Notes: generated by a model not told the origin, from the sequence alone. Counted from the first letter of the stretch, positions 25,021-42,154 are shown. The stretch is 64,000 nt of DNA from Globodera rostochiensis (GCA_018350325.1 JAEVLN010000003.1:2403214-2467213); one strand, 5' to 3'. Numbers and translations: made by a program.

Positions 25021-25422
25021 GAAAAAACTGTCCCGAATTGTTTGTTTTGTTGATTGGAGAACGGATAAATGTTGTTGAACTGGTTGATTCACTTGATTAA
25101 CACCAAAATATACTAACACACAACACGAAGGGAGGGGGGGGGGGGAGGGAGTTGAGACGACGGGGGTTCATTTTGTCGGTGATGGAATAGAACGACGAAA
25201 GTGCTTATCACAATAAACATGAATTAACTGAAAATGATGATGATGAAGGTCTAACTAGCGGGAGAGAGGGACAGCGGTGTAAGAATTCTGAAACACAATT
25301 TCTAAGAATAGAATCGGGGTGGTGAAGAACAGAAGAATATAACATGAGAATAAATGTTTCCGTTGCATAGCTTTTTTTTAAAAGCCGATTTTCGAAGCGT
25401 TCCTATCACACGCCAACCAACA

Positions 25423-28400
25423 TCAAAAATTGCTGGAAAATCCGCCAAAATCCTGGTAGCTGGCTTGAGGCATTTGGCCGGAATAGAACTGTTGAACGGT
25501 GGTGTCCTAGGCAGAGGAGCACACGAATTACTTTTAAAAAGAAAAAGACGAGAAAGCAGTACCCAAATGTTCAGAATGTCGGCGATCCCTTGGACCGGCT
25601 GCTTGCCCAGCTGTTCGTGGATTGTATTTTGCAAATCGTCGAACGAAAATGAATCTGTACGCAACGGGAAAGTGTTAAACGTGTCGACAATTCATTACAT
25701 CCGCGTACCCAAATCCAACACGGCCCGTTCCACGGACACTGTCCCCGCCGGGTAATTGCGCGGAACGATCAAACGCAATGACGGGACCTGCTCACGCTCT
25801 TAAAGGGATGGAGTGGAAACAATTAGCATATTCAGCACATCAAATACACTCACTTAAAATGCATTTGATGATGAACGAATTAGAGTCAGGACTGAGTTCA
25901 ACATTCGGATCAAAGTGAAAACGTTGTTCCATTCCGGAAATTTCGCTTTGAACCAGCTCCGGCAACTGCAAAATGTTCACTGTCACTTTGCCGCTTGGAC
26001 AGTTCACGCCCATCAAATTCTGCATGTTTTGAACAACAGCACACGAAGAGGGGGCGGCGAGTTCTGCTCCCGGTTGTTCAGTTGGCACAGGGAGCAAATC
26101 ATCCATTGAACTCTTTGAAATTAAGGGTTCCAAGTTTGCGAATTCTTGCGCCTTCACTTACATAAAGATCCTCAACAGGCGTAGCACCGTTTGGCCACTG
26201 TGCCGGTGCAGCAACAGTTTTGCCCGCATCGGTGAGAACAGTTGATGAAGTGTTCACCATCCCGGCATAATTCTGCGCTGTTTGAGCAGTGGCGAATGCT
26301 TTCTGTTGATGCGGCTGATTGGTGGGCATTGCTGCTGACCCTGCAGCCATTGTTCGTTGCCGTTGCACCAAATGCTGCTGTTGTTGGAACTGTAGCTGCT
26401 GCTGCTGTTGTTGTTGTGGATACATGCTCGACTGTTGTTGATAATTGTATTGCTGGGCTGTTTGGTATTGATGATGATAGACCTGGTCTATCGGCTGCGC
26501 ATTTGAGGTCGGCTGTTGGTGGGGCCCTCCGGAATAAAACGGACTGGAAGCAACCGGTGGTACGACGCCGCCATGCGACGAAATATATGCCGAATTCATG
26601 CCGGCAATCTTTGGAGGATTTGCTGGAGCCGGGTAAGCCCCCCTCGGCATCTGTTTTAGTTGTTGGTGCGACATTGCCGCCGAGTTCCAATCCATCCAAC
26701 TGTTCACGGGCTGGGCTGCCGGAGAACCCATCGGCATCATTTGCTGCGATCCGTATGGCATCTGAAAACGAAAGTTTTTTCATAATTTAAAATGTGTCAA
26801 TCAATAATACGTTTGGGTCAATCATCATTTGTTGTTGTTGTCCCATTGATGCATGGGGATAGGCTGCCGTGTGCGCGTTAAACATCTGCTGTTGCTGTGA
26901 CATCATTCGACGAAGTACGAATTCAATGTCGAACAGTTCTTTGACACCCACAAAACTGAAAAAATGAGTCAAAAAATATATTTTTCAAGGGAAAAGTACC
27001 GCTCAAAGCGCAACACCGAAAGCATAGTGTTGATACGGCTAAGCTAAAATGTCAACAGATTCTTAAAATTATTTGTCGACCTTGAACCAACCATTGCCGA
27101 ATCGGCATGATACTTGCTCAAAGAGTTCTGCAGGAACCCGATAAATTGCTGCAGCTGACAAACTTTTTCGTAATAAGGGCGTTCCTCGTCCCCGAGTGAT
27201 TTCAGTTGTTGGATAATTTCGGGTGCAAAATTTGGTGGGTATTCGAGCCCGTACATGTTGCCACCCGGCTGTTGTATCCCACCATGATGTGCCGGCATCG
27301 TGCCGGCTTGTACGCCTCCTAGCTGACCCATGAAGCTAGCAGGAGCACCACCAAACTGATGAGCTGGCATGTAGTTCGGATGCTGCTGCTGCTGAACGTT
27401 TTGCTGTTCCGCCTGTCTTGGCCATTGTCGTTGCTGCCGCAGCTGAGCGGCAATCGGACGCGGGCTGCCCATTTGTGAAGTAGAGTCCGCTGTTTGCACG
27501 GCATGCTCGGATGGCATTTTGGTGTTGCTCATAACTTGGGTTGACGACACCGGATACGTGGCACTGCTGTTGGATGCCGATGTGATCGGCTGGCCAATCG
27601 AAGGTGCCATGCTATCTAAAATAACATCTAAAATAACTGTCTTTTAAATTTCAATTCAATTTATAGACCCGACGAGTTGCACTATAAAAACCAAACCCAG
27701 GCTTCGTACTATTCAAGACTTTCTACTTCCAATAAGGACACTGACATGGGTACTGCTGGTGCTGGAAATTGTTCGCCATTTCTTTCGAGTAAGCAGCATT
27801 AGCAGTCGTCATCGCAACTGAAGCGGGGTCCTGCGCGACCTCCAAGGACGCGGACGACATGACGGGCGGAGGCTGTCCCATCTGTTGGAAGGACAGATGT
27901 TGCTGCTGCTCAACAATGGTGCCGCCTATCTGATGGACCGGTGCCATCACCGCCGCTTGCTGAACCACCCTCGGTTGCTGCTGGTGCGTGGGTTGCGGAT
28001 CCGGCGGCACCTGCAGAGGGGGCATAAAATGCTTAATATGACCCTTTTGCAGCACTTTGTAGGCCGATGAAGTCACGGGAACAAGCGAACTGGTCGTTGC
28101 TGTTGCTACTGGTTGAGTTTGGCCCATTTGGGGGACAAAAGGCGAGCCATGTTGGCCACCGACATTTGCCGGTTTCATGGCATTGCCTTGATGGGACTGG
28201 AACACCGGAGGCACGGCGGTGCTCTTGGAATTGCAATTGATGGCGTTGATGACCTGAACAAAAAAGATCGTTTTGTTTTGAATAAATTTACGAGAATGTC
28301 AATCCACCTTCGCAATCGTTCGCATGTATTCGTCCTTACTCCCGCACTTCTGGAAAACGTACTCTTCGACCTAAAGAATGTTTTCCGCTCTCCGTGAACA

Positions 28401-28815
28401 CAAAATTGAGTTAAACGACAGAATCACAAACTTGTCTGGCATCGCCGGGAACCTGAAATTTGGGAATATGACGTACCAAATGTATTTATACAACGCATTA
28501 CCGGCAAATTTGGCGCATTCTGTCGATTCCGAGCCAACTCAGGTTCACTAAATACGCAACGGTTTTAAGCGTTCACAAGCTGTACTTGGTAACATAAGTT
28601 TGCCCCTACGGCAAAACGATTCGGATTTTAGCAAAATTAAATTTCAAAATGCTTTTTTGGCAAACAGAGTCAAATCAATCATCGGAGCGAGACCGCTCCT
28701 CTGTTTAAACTTACAGTCGGTTAATGACATTGTCGCGAAAAGATTGGGACGGCCAATCAGCTTCGGCCACGAGTGTTGTTGCGCTATCAGTGCAGCCGCT
28801 TGGCACCGATGACAT
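25423..28815 (-). CDS. mdt-15: Mediator subunit 15 (KIX domain, Gln-rich)
   Basis: Thirteen exons run from 28715-28815 to 25423-25506 and give 858 residues with every phase consistent. MDT-15 is the Mediator tail subunit through which lipid-metabolism and stress transcription factors act. The KIX domain is at the N terminus: DWPSQSFRDNVINRLEPELA, then QVEEYVFQKCGSKDEYMRTI. A long low-complexity part rich in Gln, Pro, Ala and Met follows, with Gln runs coded mostly by CAG/CAA near 26380-26420. The C-terminal globular MED15 domain reads VPSLRLIVPRNYPAG and then IHEQLGKQPVQGIADILNIW, ending SYQDFGGFSSNF. The ATG at 28815 lies only 150 bp downstream of the ddx-23 stop on the same strand and is directly preceded by a T-rich tract ending in AG, as for a trans-splice acceptor. 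Confidence 0.92.
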
Positions 28816-28965
28816 CTTCTCCACAAAAAAAAAACACATCAAAAACAGTCTTTCAAGTTCAAATGTCAGAAAAGGAGGCGAGAGGTCAACGCCAACAGAA
28901 CAGAGGCAGAATTTGTGCAAATCGGTCAATTCAAATTTATGCATGTGCGTAAATAATCGGATGGA

Positions 28966-33589
<4,624 letters not shown>

Positions 33590-33845
33590 TGCGGTAGAAA
33601 TTTTCGAGATTTTTCTCGGGTTCTGCTTTAAAAGGACATTCAAAATTTTATTTTCTACAATTTTATAAAGTTTAATACAAACATAGAATAAAAAGGCCGG
33701 TTTATGCAAAGCGTACGCGTACGACAAAAATGCAAATAATGAAACATTTTGTTTTGAACGATTTTAGGGGCAAAATTGATTTTTGGTAAATTTGAATTGT
33801 GCGCCAAACAATTAAAAGACATTTGATTCTGTCGACTGGGTACTG

Positions 33846-33967
33846 GAGCTGTTCGAGACTTGAAATTTACCGAGACTCGAGAGTCGAGATCGAGAAATGA
33901 CCCCGAGACCCAAAAACCGAGAAATTTCTCGAGTCGAAACTCGAGACCGAGACTCTCGAACAGCTCT
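33846..33967. repeat. CTCGAGA-rich palindromic element
   Basis: Inverted ends GAGCTGTTCGAGA/TCTCGAACAGCTC enclose many CTCGAG and CCGAGA words. It lies upstream of ddx-23, between it and TMEM33. The word TACTG is found on both sides, but this is too short to call a target duplication. Related elements are at 37676-37777 and inside the 1.5 kb fold-back element. Confidence 0.65.
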
Positions 33968-34092
33968 ACTGAGTACCCAAATATTTTTCAGTGAGAACAA
34001 ATTTGTAATGCTTGAGGGAGGAGAGAAGCATTACCATCATCCTCTTAAGCAACAAAGCTTTAACTAAATGTAATATTTTAGCATTGTGAAAA

Positions 34093-35521
34093 ATGGTTGA
34101 GATTCAAGAAGAAAACAGCGAACAGCAACAGCCGACCAGCGCTGGTGCTGCTGGTGAGCGTCAACCACAACAATCGACGCCGCTGGTAAATTTTGTCAAA
34201 AATTTATGATTTTCCAATTTACATAAAATTTTAGGATTTCATTAAACGGAATCAAATTGACGCGCTTTGCTTCGTTCTTCGTTTGGCCACCATTTATTTC
34301 TCCCTAAATTATGCGTTGTCCGTTGCTTCTCCCGCCACTCAGAAAATGGCATTCACAAAAGCATTCGCTGCAGGTTCATCGTTTTGGCATCGAGCAGCAT
34401 TTACATCCAGAAATTAAATTCACTTTAATGTAGCGGCTGCAACCAATGCTTTTCGTCTCCACCACCGCATGAGGGGAGTGGACGTGCCATTGTTCACTCA
34501 GCAGTTTTTGGCACATTTGATCAGAGAGGACTCGGCACATTATTTGTTCTACTGTCTGATCCTAATCATCACGTCGCCAGTCACAAGTAAACTAACAGAT
34601 TTTAACCTCAAACGACAGGTTTTGTGAATTGTGTTGGTGAATTTTGTTTTATTTGAAGAGGGGGGGGGAGTCTCAAATTCGAATTAAAATATTGTTCTCA
34701 ATTTGTTTCACAAAAAATTTGTAAGTTCTTTGTATTCCCCCAATTTATTAGTTGCGCTGCTTCCGATTGCAATGTTTGCGCTTTTCCACGCGATCGCTTT
34801 CTTGACAAAATGCAGCAACGAAATGGGATGGAATTCGACGCTTATTCTGAAATTGGCACAGCTTAAAGCCCAACACACGCCGAGCATTCTGTCGACCGTT
34901 GCGTGTGCCGAAATATTTTTGTTCCCGCTGCTTGTCGCAATGATTTTCACGTGACATTTAAAAAAATAAAATAAATCCACAATAAATTGTTTTCTCTCAG
35001 AGGAAAGGCCAACATTTTTGCGCCGATTGCCTATTATCAGTTTTTGGCGATGCGTTGGATGTCGTTGAGGAACCCTTACACACGGTAAAACGGGCAGAAC
35101 GGCTATATGTTTTACGAGGAAAGGAGACAATTAGAGACCGGGTTTTGAAAAAACCCCTGGATTTTGGAAATGACCTGGATCTGGATTTACCCCTGGATTA
35201 AAAGTACTCCAACGAAAATACCTGGATTCTGGATCTGGAGTCCAGAATCCGATCTCTAGAGACAATGCCATAGCCAAAAAAAAAACCCTGAGGCGGTAGA
35301 GGAAACTCAAAAAAAACAAATCGAAATGGGCAAGAAAAAGAACTTCTCGTCAAATTAATCACTAATTTCATTTCTCTTGCAGCGCCGTGTTTTCCCAACT
35401 CCGCGTTTCCATTCTCTCTGTGGCCGACCACCAACGCTGTCCCGCCCCAATTCGCTCGCTCGTCCACAAATTGATCTCGTTGGTTGAACGAATTGGACAG
35501 GCGCAACTGCAAACTCCTTAG
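34093..35521 (+). CDS. tmem-33: TMEM33-family endoplasmic reticulum membrane protein
   Basis: Six exons at 34093-34185, 34235-34373, 34434-34586, 34752-34950, 35001-35084 and 35383-35521 give 268 residues, close to the roughly 247 of human TMEM33. A polar Gln-rich N terminus is followed by hydrophobic segments and family-typical stretches: FRLHHRMRG, LAHLIREDSAHYLFYCLI, CAEIFLFPLLVAMIF, and YYQFLAMRWMSLRNPYTR followed by VFSQLRVSI. TMEM33 is an ER/nuclear-envelope multi-span protein linked to the unfolded protein response and tubular ER shape. The last intron contains a 127-bp hAT-type MITE (35132-35258). Confidence 0.88.
35132..35258. mobile_element. hAT-type MITE in the last TMEM33 intron
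   Basis: The ends are TAGAGACCGGGTTTTG and the complement of TAGAGATCGGATTCTG, matching the YARNG start of hAT termini. The flanking 8-bp direct repeat is GAGACAAT (35124-35131 and 35259-35266). The interior has repeated CTGGAT words. Confidence 0.85.
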
Positions 35522-37507
35522 AAAATGAAAAGGCCGACAAATCTTTGTGACGGCTTCGCCACGCTTGGCAGTGTTCCATTGTAATTCAGTGCTTGTGGAG
35601 GGAACAGAACATTTTGTTGTTGTTATTTAAAAGTTTGGAGTTTAGTTTTGTCCCCACAAGTACTGTCATCATTACATCTCATGTTATTTGTTCGAAAATT
35701 GATTTTGAATGTTTCTCACGATTCCTCGCGCGAATATTGTTTTTGTGATAGCTTTCTTTGGTTTAGATGAATTCCGACTAAAGGTTTCTTTAAATTGAAT
35801 CCCATAAAAATAATTAAGAAAAGAAACAAATCCCATAAGCCCCCAGGGCTTCCATTGAAAATTTTTTGAAAAATAAGGGCATCAAAGACCAAAAATAAGA
35901 CTTAAGTGGTCCGAAATAAAACTTTTGTACAGGCAAAACATTTATTTTAGCATGCGGTTGTGCAGAAATTAGTCATTTTGAGCCCTCAATATGACATTTC
36001 AGCCGGGTTGCGTCGAAAGAAAACATTTTCAAAATTGAACGAGTAAAAACTTGAAAGTGGGAAAATTTTTTGTTGCTTTAAGTAATTTGGCATCATTGGA
36101 TCTCTTTACATTTTCAAATTAAAAACAATAAATTTGGATCAGAAATCAAAATTTTAAACCTTTTTCAACCATCATTCCCTCAGGCGTTTACGTAGAGGTC
36201 CATCAGGAGGAATTGTTCGCGGCATGGGCATGTGTTTGTAACTGCGCAGTGGCCTCAACAAGTGTACCAAAATTTGTAAAAATATAAAAAAGTTCGATTC
36301 AACTTCAAAACTCACCGGAGCGGGCAGCCAAGTTGGTTCCATAACAGTCTGCCAAAATAAGGCAATTGGCCATGGCCTGAAGCGTGTGCATCGACAGATG
36401 CTTCGTCCTGCAGCGGCGTGTAGTTGAGAGCGTACGAGCAGGGCCATGTCTAGAAAAATTTCTTTGGAAGGGGTAATACAAAAAAAGGTCGATCGATTAG
36501 GGGTGTATTTTTCCCTTTTTATTGCATTTTTGTCGAATTGTGTTACGGACCTCCTGAAAGAATCGTCGAGAAAATGGCAAAAATATGGATTTATTACGAA
36601 AATTCTCAAAAAGCCAAAAAACCGTTCCATTGCCGTTTCCGCTATTCGGGTGGATGAAAAGCCAACGGGCTAATTCATAGCGAGGCCGAGGAACGGAGTC
36701 TGACCATCGAACAGTTGCGCAACCCTAAACCCCCTAAAAGTGAATCTCTACAAAGCGCTTGATCAATCAATGCTTCTCTCAGATCCATTCAAATCACTCC
36801 CCCCCCCCCACCCGTCGCGTCGCCTTTCTCGCGACGGTCACTTTCATTGCATTTGTCCATTCCCCCCGCTTTTTCTCTGGACAAAATTCGCGGCGGGGTG
36901 AGTGTCCCCTTTAGCCAATGTTTGCAATGAATGAAAGGTATGTGACGGCGGTGAGTGGAAGGGAAAGAGTGACGGGGGGGGAGGAGGGGGGGGGGGAGGG
37001 GGGTGATGGTTGTTGAATCATCGTTGCGGTCGTGTGCATGTTTGCTTTACGGGGGGTTGGGGGGCTTTCAATTCGATTCCTTTCCCTTCCCGTGGTCTCC
37101 CCTCCCCCTCCCTCATTGCTTTCCGTCGTTATACCAGAGAAGGGGGGTGGGGGGGGGGGAAGGCGTCTTTCCCGTCGTTGTACGTTTCGATTGAAGACAA
37201 ATGCACTTTCATACATATTTTCTTCACAGAAGCCATCGAATGAGATGACTATGAAAGGGTTTTTTTAAAGTTAATTAGGTTTAAGTAGTTATTTATAATT
37301 CTTTTAATGCAATTCAAATTTACAAAAATATTCCTTCGCATTTGTTCCACCTTTGTTCCTTTGCCTTTTTTTGCACTTAAATTTCTCCGTTTGCGATCGA
37401 TCAGATTTGGATTGATCTCCTCAACTTTTGTTTAGCTCTTTTTGATCTCACCCATAACAACCTTTTCACATCGAAAGTTTATTTATTTATTTATTCCATG
37501 CCAACGG
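35522..37507. other. Gene-poor spacer
   Basis: I see no gene that can be supported. Part of 36172-36440 on the minus strand reads like protein in more than one frame but has no coherent splice structure. From 36790 to 37180 there are G and C homopolymers. Confidence 0.4.
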
Positions 37508-38991
37508 ATGGCTCCGGCGGCGCCAATTCAATTTGTTGCGGGGACTGCGTTAAAAGTGGTCATTGTGGTGGGTTTTTGTATGAAATTGCTCAAAAAAAAG
37601 GGGGGGGAGGCTCACCAATCATTCTACGGGAAAAACGATTGATTAATCGTGTTGATGGATCCTGTTAATATAGTATTAGGGCTGTTCGAGACTTGAAACT
37701 TACCGAGACTCGAGACCAGACCAAAAAAAAACCGAGAAATTTCTCGGTTCAAGACCGAGACTCTCGAACAGCCCTAAACATGTATGGGTTTGGTGGCCGT
37801 CATTCCCCAACAGAACACATCCCCCCCCCCCCTCAGCTGCTGACCATCGTCGTTCTCATCCTTCTGGACCCGTCCTACGTGACCGCTTACATTTCCATCA
37901 ATTATGAGGTGCCGTCATTTGAATGTTAATGCAAAACAAATCCCCTCACCGTCTCCGTCAGATCGTCCTCATCTACATCATTGCTTCACTTACCCTCCTC
38001 TATTGCATCGTTTCGGTAAAAATTGGTGTAAATTATGCGTTGCGCATATTAATTGTTGGAATTGAATTATATGTGCACCAATTAAGCGGCCCCAAATTCA
38101 GAAACTTCACGCCCATTTCAGATCATCATGTACGCAATCATGCAGAAGAGTGTGCGCGAAGGCGAGGAGCTTCATCTGACCAACTGCGCCCTCTCTGTAC
38201 GTCCCGAACCCCCCCCCCCCTTTTTATCTCTTCAAATTGTCCCCCTTTTTGAGGAGATCGTCTTCGCCGGTGCTGGGATGATCTGTTGGGTTGGTTGGGG
38301 TTGAATCCGGGAAGTAGCACATGAACGATGGCTTTTTCTTTTTTTGATGCTCGTCTGCGGCATTGGGGGCACCGTCGCACAACGGACAATTATCGAGGCG
38401 AGTTTGGAAGGAGTGGGAGTTGGGTATTATACCTGGCTGAAGCCTGCCAAGAAAACAGTTTAAAGGTGGCGGGGTGGTGTTGGCGCCTTCTCTGAGTGTG
38501 TGCTTTTCGAGAATTCCATGCGGTTCTCGAACCTCTCGCTTTATTTTAAGCGATAGATTTACGCATTTGAGATTGGCCAAACTTCTGATTTTTGGGACCA
38601 TTTTGGCTAAATCCCGAAGATTTTTTTGGGATGCCACGAGATTATTGCGCCATTGCATTCGAATGAATGTGTTAATTTATTTTTGCTTTGTAGACCGGAC
38701 AGTACTTCGGCTGGCTCGGGGTGAGTGAATGAATGGCACACCCTTTTCGTTCAGTTAGTTGCCCCCGATTTGAAGGCTTGTGCCGGGATCATCGTCTGTC
38801 TTTTCATGGGAGTGGTGAGTGTTCAAACGAAACAATTAACGGATTAATTCAGAAAAATTTGAATTCTGATGGATTTTAACAAACAAACAAAAACTATCCC
38901 CCCAAAGTTGGCCGTCTTTGCGCTCGACATTCTCACCAACAAAATTTTGTCACCGAATCGAAAGTACCGCTACAACACCCCGCAGATGTGA
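37508..38991 (+). CDS. Unrecognised small multi-span membrane protein
   Basis: Proposed exons are 37508-37567, 37837-37908, 37962-38015, 38122-38196, 38694-38724, 38759-38814 and a last exon from 38907. The protein starts MAPAAPIQFVAGTALK. It shows about four hydrophobic segments: VVIVLLTIVVLILL, IVLIYIIASLTLLYCIV, ACAGIIVCLFMGV and the following LAVFAL. Between them are short polar loops, one reading QKSVREGEELHLTN. I do not recognise the family; the layout resembles small tetraspan proteins. The frame of the last exon is not certain: one reading ends RYNTPQM at 38991, another stays open to 39215. It is convergent with flp-14. A CTCGAGA-type palindrome sits in its first intron. Confidence 0.5.
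37676..37777. repeat. CTCGAGA-type palindromic element, TTAGGGCTG ends
   Basis: The 102-bp element begins TTAGGGCTGTTCGAGA and ends with its inverse complement. The interior has CCGAGA and TTTCTCGG words. It is closely related to the element at 33846-33967 and lies in the first intron of the unrecognised membrane-protein gene. Confidence 0.75.
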
Positions 38992-39368
38992 GAAGGGAGG
39001 GCGCAACACGGATTCGTCGTCATGTTCAAGACGTTCTTTCCATCACCTTTTTTGTAACGATGCTCAATGAGTGTTTTTCTTTTTGGTTTCTCAATTTGCT
39101 GGACCGGACGGACACCGGCGACAGGTTGAGTGAATCTTCTTATCACAAATGTGTGTACATAATTATTTCTCAATTTCATTTGTTTTTTGTGCTTTTGCTT
39201 AATTGGTTGGGTTAAATATTTTTGTGAAAAAAGCGCGCGAAACTCTTCCGTCCATCACTTTTTTTGTTTTTTATTATTATTCAATGCTTTTACACATAGT
39301 CATCGTTTCTGATCACCTTCCGTCCCCTTCACATTGTTCTTTTTGCCCCGCCGTCAGTCACTCTCTGT

Positions 39369-40180
39369 TCACTTTCGGCCAAACCTCAGGTATTCGTGCT
39401 TCCGCTTTCCGAAGCGAAGATACTGAAATATTTTGATCACAAAAAATGATCAGAGTTTATTGTTTGTTGTTGATCGATTGGTATCCATCCCGTGCGTGGC
39501 TTTATGCCAGCAGCCATTCTCCCCCCGATCATTTCACCTCGTGTTTCCGCTTCTCCCGACCGCCGTCCGCGACAATGAATTTGTTGCCCATTCCTTGAGG
39601 ACAAAAGTTAGTGAAAAGCATTGGACAATCGACTCGCCTTGGCTCACAGCCAATCGGCCAATGCCTTCGTTAACCAACACCCCCAATTGGGCGAGCAGGG
39701 CTGAACTTTCGTACAGTTGGCACAACAGCAGCCGTTCCTCATCGCCTCCGGCAAGCTAAAGAGCAGCAGCAAAATGAGAACGATTAGGGAATTAGGAATT
39801 GAAGGCGATCACTCTGCTATAAAGTAGTTAGCTTTCCGGGGATCTAGACCGCAACTTTGATCACCAAAAAATTGTCTCGGATCTCTTCAGATCACCAAAA
39901 GTTCGGTCTCTCCATTTTGATCAATTCCGATTGGTTCCTCTTTGATTTCTTTACGATCAGTGAGGGGGGGGGATGGTTTGACCTGTGCGCAATCGGAATG
40001 CACAAATTGGTCAACAGATGAGGAAGCTGGGCCACTTTCTGCAAAAACAGCGGCGGCGGTGGTCAATGATGGCTTAAATTGGAGTACGGAGAGGGCGCAC
40101 AGAACAACAAAGCCCCGATGAAGCAGTGAAGAAAGGGGCAAGAAGGAGCAGGAGGAGGAGGAGGAGGAACGAATTGTCAT
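39369..40180 (-). CDS. flp-14: FMRFamide-like neuropeptide precursor FLP-14
   Basis: Four exons at 39983-40180, 39638-39755, 39538-39593 and 39369-39422 encode a 141-residue precursor. The N terminus is a likely signal peptide with a hydrophobic core ([10 protein letters not shown]). A spacer with [19 protein letters not shown] follows. The C terminus reads GREKR, then [20 protein letters not shown] and stop. KHEYLRFamide is the FLP-14 peptide, among the most conserved nematode neuropeptides; Gly gives the C-terminal amide and basic pairs are cleavage sites. Here there are two copies, against four in C. elegans. An intron splits the first copy between KHE and YLRFG. The second intron must use a GC donor (AAG then GCGAGT) to keep the frame. 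The start could lie further upstream, since the open frame extends beyond the chosen ATG. Confidence 0.88.
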
Positions 40181-42154
40181 CGTCGAATATGGGGGCCTGG
40201 GGGCTGGGCTAGGCGGACTGGCTGAGTCTGTCTGAAGGAACAAAAAAAAGTTTGTTTGGCCAAATGGGAGGAAATGTGGGGAAAAAATGATGTTGGGTGG
40301 ACAAATTTCTCGCCCTTTTATGAGGGGGCCAAACGGCGCATTCGGCGATTGGATGGATGTTGCTTGGGGGCAATGCCCTGAGGGGATGGCATTGGGACTA
40401 ATCCATTGAAGACTATTAATTAGGGCCACACGGACCACCACAATACCACCTCCTCGCTGCTGAGGGAGAAGAAGCGTTGGGTGGGGGGGGGGCTTTGGCA
40501 TTGGGGGCGGGGCGGGGGGTGAAAATGCGTAAATGGCAAATGGGCGGGGAGACAAATGCCAACTGCGAACAAAACTTCGGGTCGGAGAGTTTGACGAAAG
40601 CAACAAAACGCCGTTGGGGATGGGTGGGACAACGAAGGCAGGGCAACAGCACCAACATCAGCAGCAGGTTGGTTGGGACAGACGGTTTGGCATGGATTGG
40701 GGCGGGCATTGCATTAGCTCGACGAAGGAACAATGCAATTACACCGGCGGGGGGGGGGGGTCGCCGGAGGGGAAAGGTTCTTCGATCCGGGGGGGAGGGG
40801 AGGAGGGGGACAAATCTCGGACGAGGGAAGGCCAATTCAATTTGCCCCCCGGAAGATACCTAAGGGGGAGAAGCCGAAGCCCCCGCCGGATGCATCCACT
40901 CACTCACTTTCGTCCATTGTTTCTTTGGCCCCGCCCCTCTCCTTTTTTGTTTCGTCATCTTCTTCCCCTGAGGCGCTTAATTCTATTTACGCAACCGAAT
41001 GGACAAATTTGGCTAATTGTTCTTCACCGGATGGAATTGGAAGTGCTGCTTTCTGTTGAACTTGTTTCAGCTTTTCAGATGATTAATGAATGAGTGAGGG
41101 CAAAATTTGGCGAAAAACAGCGACTGGAAGCAAAATGTGTTTTCTTCAGGGAATTAATGAGGAAGTTGGAGGACAAATATTTTGACGGAGTTGGAGGAGG
41201 GATGAAGCATTGGAGGGGAGGGGGGATGAAGCATTGGAGGGGGGGGATGAAGCATTGGAGGGGAGGGGGGATGAAGCATTGGAGGGGGGGGGATGAAGCA
41301 TTGGAGGGGAGGGGGGATGAAGCATTGGAGGGGGTTGAAGCAGTACAGAAACACCAGAACATCAAATTCATCAACGGCATGCCATTCATGTGAACAACAA
41401 CATAATCCCAACCCTTTTGCCGTGCGAATAAAGTCGCTGACGAGCTGATGATGAAGGAAACAAAGGTCATTCGACCGTAAAATGTCCAATTTTTTGCCAT
41501 CCATCGCCGGCGGATGTGAAAAGGCAAAAGTCCGGTGAGAGGGGGGGGGGGACTTTCTTTCATTTGGGTGGCCCCCCGGGCGATGTGTCGTCGTTTCCGG
41601 GGCGTGAAGACGACACATTTCAACAACGGATTGACAAGCAAATGAAAGATCGGCGGCGACTCTCTTCGAAGTGCCGGAAGCCGCAAAAAATGGCCAAAGT
41701 TCAGTGCAAATTTGCACTTTTCTATAGCCATACACAAAACAATTTTATTTTTAAAATTTTTATTTTATGCTTTATTTATGCATTTATAAATGTGTCAGCA
41801 CCGATAATCGCGACGACATAAAATTAATTCAATAAAATAAATGGGCAAGTGAATTTGAAGTTGAAATTGGCGGGGGAGGGGAGAGGGGGGAGAGGTTGAA
41901 TGCGTAACAGACAAATGGGAAAATAAAAATAAAAACAGTAACAAACAACGGGAGAGATTTTGGAGAAAAGGGAATGAATGAATGAATATGAAAGAGCAAA
42001 AAAAAGGGGGGGGGGGAGGGGTTATTGGCACTTTTTGTGGTTGTTTTGTAAGGCAATGAATGCGCGCGCGCTGTCCGTCCCCATCAGCCCGTTAGCCTTT
42101 TGCTATTGCACTGCTCCGTCTCCTCGGTGTTCAACTTCCGCCCGTTTCATTCAT
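40181..42154. other. Intergenic region between flp-14 and the MUA-3-like gene
   Basis: No gene is supported. Long open frames here are by-products of G- and C-rich low-complexity sequence and of the tandem repeat at 41200-41335. Confidence 0.5.
41200..41335. repeat. Six-copy tandem repeat, period 21-24 bp
   Basis: The word GATGAAGCATTGGAGGGG recurs six times with spacings of 24, 21, 24, 22 and 24 bp. The spacing differences lie in the G runs between copies. Confidence 0.9.

Noticed and set aside
36172..36630. A minus-strand frame of 152 codons, with pieces such as HTLQAMANCLILADCYGT in another frame
   Set aside because: Protein-like pieces fall in different frames and the needed 3' splice site is missing; it could be a decayed gene remnant, but nothing ties it to a family.
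41075..41737. A minus-strand frame rich in SSPLQCFIPPP-type repeats
   Set aside because: It is a translation of the G-rich tandem repeat at 41200-41335; no second piece of evidence supports coding.
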